A stretch of 64,000 nt of DNA, taken from assembly GCF_014529535.1 (NCBI RefSeq), contig NW_023503313.1, forward strand, positions 4,996,206 through 5,060,205, in the 5' to 3' direction. Under the pieces are notes generated by a model, which saw only the letters and a list, made by a program, of their open reading frames with translations, did no database searches and was not told the DNA's origin. The position numbers and the translations under genes are program-made. Of this stretch, positions 59,801 through 64,000 are shown piece by piece (the first letter of the stretch is position 1; each line of letters begins with the position of its first letter). This DNA is from Bradysia coprophila (taxonomy: Eukaryota > Arthropoda > Insecta > Diptera > Sciaridae).

Positions 59801-61358
59801 TAGTTTTTGTTTCATTTGAGAGATAATTGAATGCCGAATAGAATGATGGCAAAAAAAGTTTCAAATTTGCGGCCCTTGGACTAAGGCCGCTACTCGGCCC
59901 TAAGTGCTTTTTGCACATAAATCGAGTAAATCTCAACCGGTTTTGCTAGTTTTTGTTTTATTTGAGAGGTAATTGAATACCCAATGGAAAGTTGGCAAAA
60001 AAATTTGGGTTTATAAAATAATGTCGTAAATTGTTGGTTTTATTTGAGAGGTACTTCGTACGGGCTTTCGTAATTGCGCTATGCGCAATTTTAAAAATGA
60101 ACACTTTCAGTAAATTTGACCATGCCCAACTTGACTTGCATTTTGGTAACAGACGCATTAGAGGGTTGTAGACGTATTAGGGTTCCGGGCGTATTACGGC
60201 TACGGACGTATTATGGTTACGGACGAAATAGGATTACGGATCGTACGGGGCTAAGTCGCAGCAAACGCTCCGACTGTTCTGATGCCTTGTTTTGCTATAA
60301 TTCTATTCGGCATTCAATTATCTCTCAAATCAAACAAAAACTAGCAAAATCGGATGAGATTTACTCGATTTATGTGCAAAAAATACTTAGGGCCGAGGAA
60401 CGACCTTTGAGCCCTCCCAACAAGCCCACGTTGCATCTTACCCAAAAACAATGTTCAGCAGCTTTGTTCTACTCGTCAATACCCTTCATTTGATATATCA
60501 CAAGCAGCTAATACGTGCGTATTTCGGTAGATATAGTCGAAAGACTGAAAAACACCTATAGGGCCCTAGCTCTGGAAGGGCCGACCCTACCATGCCCATT
60601 TTCGAACTTGACCTTACTTTTGTCGATACCAATCGGGGAAAAAAAGAATTTTGAAAAAAGGTTGTGATTTGCTCAAGCTAGAGGGGTCACAGACGGACGG
60701 ACATTTTTTTTTATTGCGGATTCGTCATCTATTAACATAACCAAATGCTTCGCCCTTACTGCCTCCTTCCAATTCGACGTGTTACAAACGGCATATTAAT
60801 CTTATAAGCCCCCAGTACTTCGTACGGGGCTAAAAATGAGTTTTGAGAAATTTTCCTGAAATTTCAAGGACTTTTTTTTAGTTTGCTGAGGATTTTCTTT
60901 GATTTTGAAGATTTTCCGACGAGAGTATTTTCTAGCTTTCAAAAATTTTCAAAAGATTTTCTCATGATTTATTTTTGTTCGATAGAGGATTTTATAGGTT
61001 TTCCATCCCTAAAACATTGATAACGGTAATAACCGAATATTATGCAGAAATGGATGCCACCTCAAAAACTCAAAATACTCAAAAACAGTTCGATTGTAAT
61101 ATTAGATAGGAATATTTAAAAAAAAGCAAGCAACGGCAAAGTATAATGATTTGGTCTGTTCATTCATCCTTCTATCATCCAAAGTGATATATATATATAT
61201 ATCAATATATATCTTTCACAGAAAAGCTTTCAAACTTAAAGCTAATGAAAATTGCAGTAAAAATTTAAACAAACAAAACTGTAACATACTATTGTACTTA
61301 CCACTAGAGGAACTATATTCACCAATGAAGCGCTTTGTGAGGTAACGAACGGTGACAG
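41804..61358 (-). CDS. RERG/RASL-type small GTPase, 5' exon outside the window
   Basis: Minus-strand exons 61302-61358, 47055-47131, 46223-46404, 42661-42850 and 41804-41869 join in perfect phase (2/1, 1/0, 0/2, 2/0, 0) into about 189 residues ending in a stop. Visible parts are switch I (VRYLTKRFIGEYSSSSDFLYRH), the G3 region EIMDTSKC, HIRWGDAFLVVYSI, the guanine-specificity motif GNKRDLDHSR, EVSAAESF (G5) and a basic tail ending KKRPSLSI without a CAAX box. These match RERG/RASL11/RASL12-like Ras relatives, which lack lipidation. The G3 motif DTSK lacks the usual DxxG glycine. The first available codon is split (..|CT), so the P-loop exon (GxxGVGK) must lie beyond 64000; I searched 61359-64000 by eye and did not find it. 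The 14.2-kb and 3.4-kb introns are filled with repeats. Function is unknown beyond GTP-binding. Confidence 0.88.
42121..42330. mobile_element. 210-bp palindromic MITE in the last intron of the GTPase gene
   Basis: CTGATTATAAACCACGAAGA at 42121 and its exact complement ending at 42330 start arms of about 70 bases with a handful of mismatches, around a 70-base centre. Confidence 0.85.
42851..46222 (-). other. 3.4-kb intron of the GTPase gene
   Basis: GTAAGAG to CTTCACAG on the minus strand. It is AT-rich and contains the 1.35-kb fold-back element at 44254-45606. I see no other gene. Confidence 0.7.
44254..45606. mobile_element. 1.35-kb fold-back element
   Basis: Left arm 44254-44592 and right arm about 45278-45606 are inverted copies. 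Shared landmarks are TTAGTGGACC ends, GATTGTAGGTTGTTCCGTAT, CATTGATGTGGGGCC-like, GAGCGGCCGTTATGTCCC and CCAAAATGGCGGAAAAA. The middle, about 685 bp, has no open frame of note. Imperfect arms indicate age. A TA next to both ends hints at a TA target. Confidence 0.8.
47437..48804. mobile_element. 1.37-kb fold-back element, GGGCGTATCGAATTTT ends, near-complete copy
   Basis: The ends GGGCGTATCGAATTTTGCAA and its inverted match are each bordered by TA (47435-47436 and 48805-48806). The arms are about 565 bp and closely similar. The centre (about 48000-48240) is AT-rich, and a small CGATGTGGCACA / TGTGCCACATCG repeat closes the loop. Same family as 24277-25101. The long frames in each arm are mirror images of each other and not evidence of a gene. 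Confidence 0.88.
50600..53823. repeat. 69-70 bp hairpin satellite array, about 46 units
   Basis: The unit contains GTGAACCATAACCTGAGCCA, then CCAGAATTCATCC, then the palindrome AAAATAGACAGATTT-CCAT-AAATCTGTCTATTTT (15-bp stem, 4-base loop). Units of 69 and 70 bp (AGTGAACC versus AGGTGAACC) alternate irregularly, and each has an EcoRI-type GAATTC. Five units have the loop inverted (ATGG in place of CCAT), starting at about 51590, 52287, 52982, 53607 and 53744. The 69-bp length is 23 codons, so several minus-strand frames stay open through the array; this is a side effect of the period, not a gene. Confidence 0.95.
53972..54135. mobile_element. 164-bp MITE with ATTCACGCCGTA ends
   Basis: ATTCACGCCGTA at 53972-53983 is inverted exactly at 54124-54135. 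The right half (GAAGCGTTGAAATGTATTTT and following) also occurs at about 5310-5405, showing that it is dispersed. Confidence 0.75.
56060..56187. mobile_element. 128-bp TA-flanked MITE
   Basis: TACAGTGAACGACATCTCAA and its exact inverted copy bound arms of about 31 bases identical through TGTCTCACT and similar for another 15-20. TA borders both ends (TA|CAGTGAACG), as in Tc1/mariner-type elements. Confidence 0.85.
56521..58992 (+). repeat. 145-bp satellite array, about 17 units
   Basis: Units contain GCAAAATCGGATGAGATTTA, TTATGTGCAAAAAACA, TTAGGGCCGAGTAGCGGCC and GGGCCCAAATTTGAAAC. Successive GGGCCGAGTAGCGG boxes are 144-146 bp apart. Two variants alternate, one with TCTCTCAAATCAAAC and one with CTTCCATAAAAAAC, giving a dimer of about 289 bp. 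A third variant (AGGACCCAAATTTG then GCTATAATTC) recurs about 720 bp apart (57610 and 58330), i.e. every five units. There are no coding features. Confidence 0.95.
59123..59166 (+). repeat. (TCCG)n microsatellite, 11 copies
   Basis: A pure tetranucleotide run in the left arm of the 58990-60835 element. The matching site of the right arm (about 60685-60700) has only two or three copies. Confidence 0.95.
59462..60050 (-). repeat. Inverted 145-bp satellite units, about four
   Basis: The same unit as at 56521-58992 but in reverse orientation (CGGCCCTAAGTG, then AATCTCATCCGATTTTGC). It lies between the two fold-back structures. Confidence 0.9.
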
Positions 61359-64000
61359 CTAGAATCAAAATAAAAACGATAAATTGACAAAATAAACCTA
61401 ATAACAAGAAAGTGAGTTGAGTAACCATAATATACCCAATAATATCTACAAGAAGTCAGATGTCCACGTTGTAAGTATTTATATTTTCGTGCTTATCTTC
61501 TTCACCATTAAGACACAAAATGCAGTAGGTTTTAACATTCGCACTGCCAGAGACCATAAATAGGATACCACTGGCGATCATTTTTTTTTCGTTTATCTCT
61601 TTCGAATTGTTCAGAAAATTACAAAATTCAATTCCTACACTGACAACCGACAAGCTTCTGACAAAGTCAAACATTCTGAATTACACAAAAAATGGTTTTT
61701 CCGTTTCCATTAATATTGCCATACATTCTGCTGTGTGTACGCAGTGCATAATAAGATAATTCGATCGCTGTGCATATTTATACATTTCTAATGTTAAAAA
61801 GAAAATGATACGTGTGTGTAACCGAGGTTGTTAAAAGTTCAATTTAACATAATTCGAAAACATGTCCCAAATGTTTTTGTCATATCGCACAAGTGATTTG
61901 CGTGTACACGTCTTAGAAATTAATTTGTTTTTCGCCAAGTTACTCACTCGACTTGATCGCATATTTTTTTGTTTCAAGCTCAATCATTTTTCCATCGTGT
62001 TTTTTATGAATAGAAAACTCTGTACACACTATAACTAACCAATATAGTAAAATTGCGACAGCGAAACCATATGCACATAACACGCTAAAAAGATTAATAT
62101 GCATTAAGTAAAACAAACAGATACTAGGTCAATAATGTCCATCATTTATCATTAAATAAAGTTTTACTCCAATGGCCGTTTTCTTCTCTTCCTCTCTCCG
62201 GTGGCTCAATCCAATATCGTTAGAAAATTTTTGCAAAAAAAAAATATCTTCACAAAAGCAGCAACAACAACACCGCACTCAAAAAAAATAGTAGTATTGC
62301 GTGAACAGACCAATATGTTCACCTTTTATATTATACCAATCCTCTGGTATGTACTACATTTATACCTATATAGAAAAGGCTATATGTCCGTCCAATGCAA
62401 TTTTTTTTGACGTTCGTCTTAACTGTGTTTTTCGCCTACACGAAAATTGTCTTATATTGTAAAATCTATTAGACAAAATGTGGTTAGCACAGTTTAAATT
62501 ACATCAAAACAATCATTGGAAACATTCGTTTAGTTTGGTATTAAAAGAGTGTACAAAAGTAAATAACATAAAATATAATATGCGTTGCTCGTTTGCTTCC
62601 TTAGGTTAGTAATGGACGTTACCGGAGAGGTATAGATATATATATGTTTACCATTTAATATATATGATAATAGATTTGAAATTGACGGTTATTAATAGGT
62701 TATTTGTGTATTTTTCAAGAAATTTTGTTATTTGTGCCGTAAAGTATGTTTGGAAAAGGTGTAATTAAGATTACCGCGAATCTGATCTAGAATGAAATTA
62801 TATACGGTTATGTAAGGCTGTATTCATCTATTTGGTGGAAAATGTCAAATGAGTTCATGAAATAAGTAACCATGGCATGGTGTATAGATACACACAACTG
62901 ATGAGGAAGTGTTTTGTTGTCTTATGCTTGAGATATGAATGTTTGCTGATTTTTTATTCGTTCGGAGGTTGTTGGTTTTTTTTTGTCTTCCTCTTCTCTT
63001 CTTAAATTATGCATTTGATTTTGATACTCAATCATTATGAATGGATAAATATGATTTCTCTTACATGATAGCGGTGTGTGGTGGTGTACCAGGTTACAAC
63101 TTTTACTTTAATTTTATTTCGGTTTGATTTATAATTGAACGAATGAGGAAAAACAGTATTTCGGTCAGTTACAGATTGATAGTGACAAATAATATTATCT
63201 TTTAGAAATATCGCTCAAACAACGATAACATCACCCTCTTGTCGATGTGATTACCCAGAAATTACGAGACTGGACAATAATATTACCCAAGGTGACATTA
63301 TCACGCAGTGAACGAAATTAAAATCAAATAGGCGCGACAATATCATCTTCGGGACGATGTCTTGGCGACAATATCATTTTCTGTGTGATTTTGTGGTCCC
63401 GGGCGTTAAAAGTTGTAATTCAGTCGTGGGTTATATTATCGCCAAGGGTGGACAAAATATCGCCGGAACAATATTACTGGCCTGGATTTTTTGGCTTGTT
63501 CGAAACGAAATTGGGTACAAGTTTAGTTTACGATTAATTAACGGTTTGGAATTCGATTAAAATTTTCAATGAGTTGGCACACAAACATTACGTGTGCTAA
63601 ATTCACTAAAAAGCTAGGAAATGCGTGTGCCAGATTCTTCGAAGCCACGATTGTTGAATTCGCCGAAAATGGGGCGTAGGGCAATCTGGCACACCATTCA
63701 AATTTATTCTGTGCCAGATTCACCTCTAGGAGGCGAATCTGGCACAGTCATGACTTTTCGTTACATATAGTAAAAGGACGCATACTATGATCGTGTGTGC
63801 CAGATTCCCCGATGCCGAAAATGGATACGTTGAAAATGGCCTGTTCCAATTCATATTTTCCGCGAAATTTTTTGGTACATACGGTGCATTCGTACTTCTT
63901 TTCCATGTTACGACTTGACGTTTAATTTGTACATTGAATTTGTGAAACAAAAAAAAACAAATTTTACTTATAACAGACATCGATATTCAGAATACCCGTT
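61359..64000. other. Upstream intron or flank of the GTPase gene
   Basis: AT-rich sequence with a short (AT)n run just before it (about 61188-61205). I find no P-loop exon and no other gene. A cluster of TGTGCCAGATTC motifs lies at about 63627-63815. Confidence 0.5.
63627..63815. repeat. Cluster of GTGTGCCAGATTC motifs in both orientations, with hairpin
   Basis: The motif occurs at about 63628, 63710 and 63797 on the plus strand, and inverted at about 63680 and 63731. The middle pair forms a hairpin CTGTGCCAGATTC...GAATCTGGCACAG with a CCTCTAGGAGG centre (63709-63747). Two copies are followed by GCCGAAAATGG. It could be subterminal repeats of an element continuing past the window. Confidence 0.6.

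Larger units (their letters stand above)
56241..60291. mobile_element. 4.05-kb giant fold-back with satellite interior
   Basis: AACAAGGCATCAGAACAGTC at 56241 and its complement ending at 60291 start inverted arms of at least 330 bases (56241-56580 against 59960-60291). These continue into inverted satellite units. Each arm carries a 17-bp minisatellite of the GGACGTATTATGGTTAC type. The interior holds the 145-bp satellite and the left part of a second fold-back element. Confidence 0.8.
58990..60835. mobile_element. Second fold-back, TTAGCCCCGTACGAAGTAC ends, overlapping the first
   Basis: The left arm (58990 to about 59470) and right arm (about 60385-60835) are close inverted copies including GGGGGCTTATAAGATTAATA, AGCTAGAGGGGTCAC and GCCCTATAGGTGTTTTTCAG. 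Between them lie inverted 145-bp satellite units (59462-60050) and the right arm of the 56241-60291 fold-back. Confidence 0.8.
47132..61301 (-). other. 14.2-kb repeat-filled intron of the GTPase gene
   Basis: GTAAGT (after 61302) to TTTACAG (before 47131) on the minus strand. It contains the fold-back at 47437-48804, the hairpin satellite 50600-53823, small inverted-repeat elements at 53972 and 56060, and the nested satellite/fold-back complex 56241-60835. Remaining stretches (48806-50599, 54136-56059 and 60836-61301) show no gene. Confidence 0.75.

Noticed and set aside
56234..60493. Near-identical 60-codon frames at both ends of the giant fold-back
   Set aside because: They arise from the 17-bp minisatellite in the inverted arms; no family match and no transcription context.

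Overview
The window is eukaryotic nuclear DNA, most likely from a nematoceran fly (Diptera; a fungus-gnat-like insect is my guess, from gene content and style only). The evidence is AT-rich sequence, GT-AG introns of which many are only 55-75 nt, fly-like single-copy genes, and a very heavy load of short inverted-repeat transposons. There is no operon structure, CRISPR array, tRNA or rRNA that I can see.

Six host genes can be assembled exon by exon with continuous phase. They are a Sec20/BNIP1-type SNARE (minus, 8218-9133), N-acetylglucosamine kinase (plus, 11969-17312), ribosomal protein LP1 (plus, 21519-22354), a KCTD9-like BTB plus pentapeptide-repeat protein (minus, 25485-26622), an MTHFSD-like gene with a tandemly duplicated exon block (plus, 28635-34175), and a RERG/RASL-type small GTPase (minus, 41804-61358, with its first P-loop exon outside the window). 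They do not form a pathway; they are unrelated neighbours.

The rest is mostly mobile and repetitive DNA. A 5'-truncated LINE (1585-5206) with a 12-bp target duplication is itself split by a 222-bp hAT-type MITE. Further hAT-like elements with 8-bp target duplications lie at 6217, 9435, 23772, 35546 and 36547. TA-flanked or palindromic fold-back elements lie at 10235, 14480, 21051, 24277, 27363, 40566, 42121, 44254, 47437, 53972 and 56060. Two LINE-like remnants face each other at 18347-20597.

The 14.2-kb intron of the small GTPase gene holds two unrelated satellite systems. One is a 69-70 bp hairpin satellite (50600-53823, about 46 units, 10-unit higher-order period). The other is a 145-bp satellite (56521-58992, about 17 units in alternating types) embedded in nested giant fold-back elements up to 60835.

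The observations I consider most worth checking are the duplicated MTHFS-like domain block, the hairpin satellite with inverted-loop units, the nested fold-back/satellite complex, and the fold-back copy whose arm was replaced by a nearby 111-bp repeat. All functional statements rest on reading the sequence and on family knowledge; no search was run.
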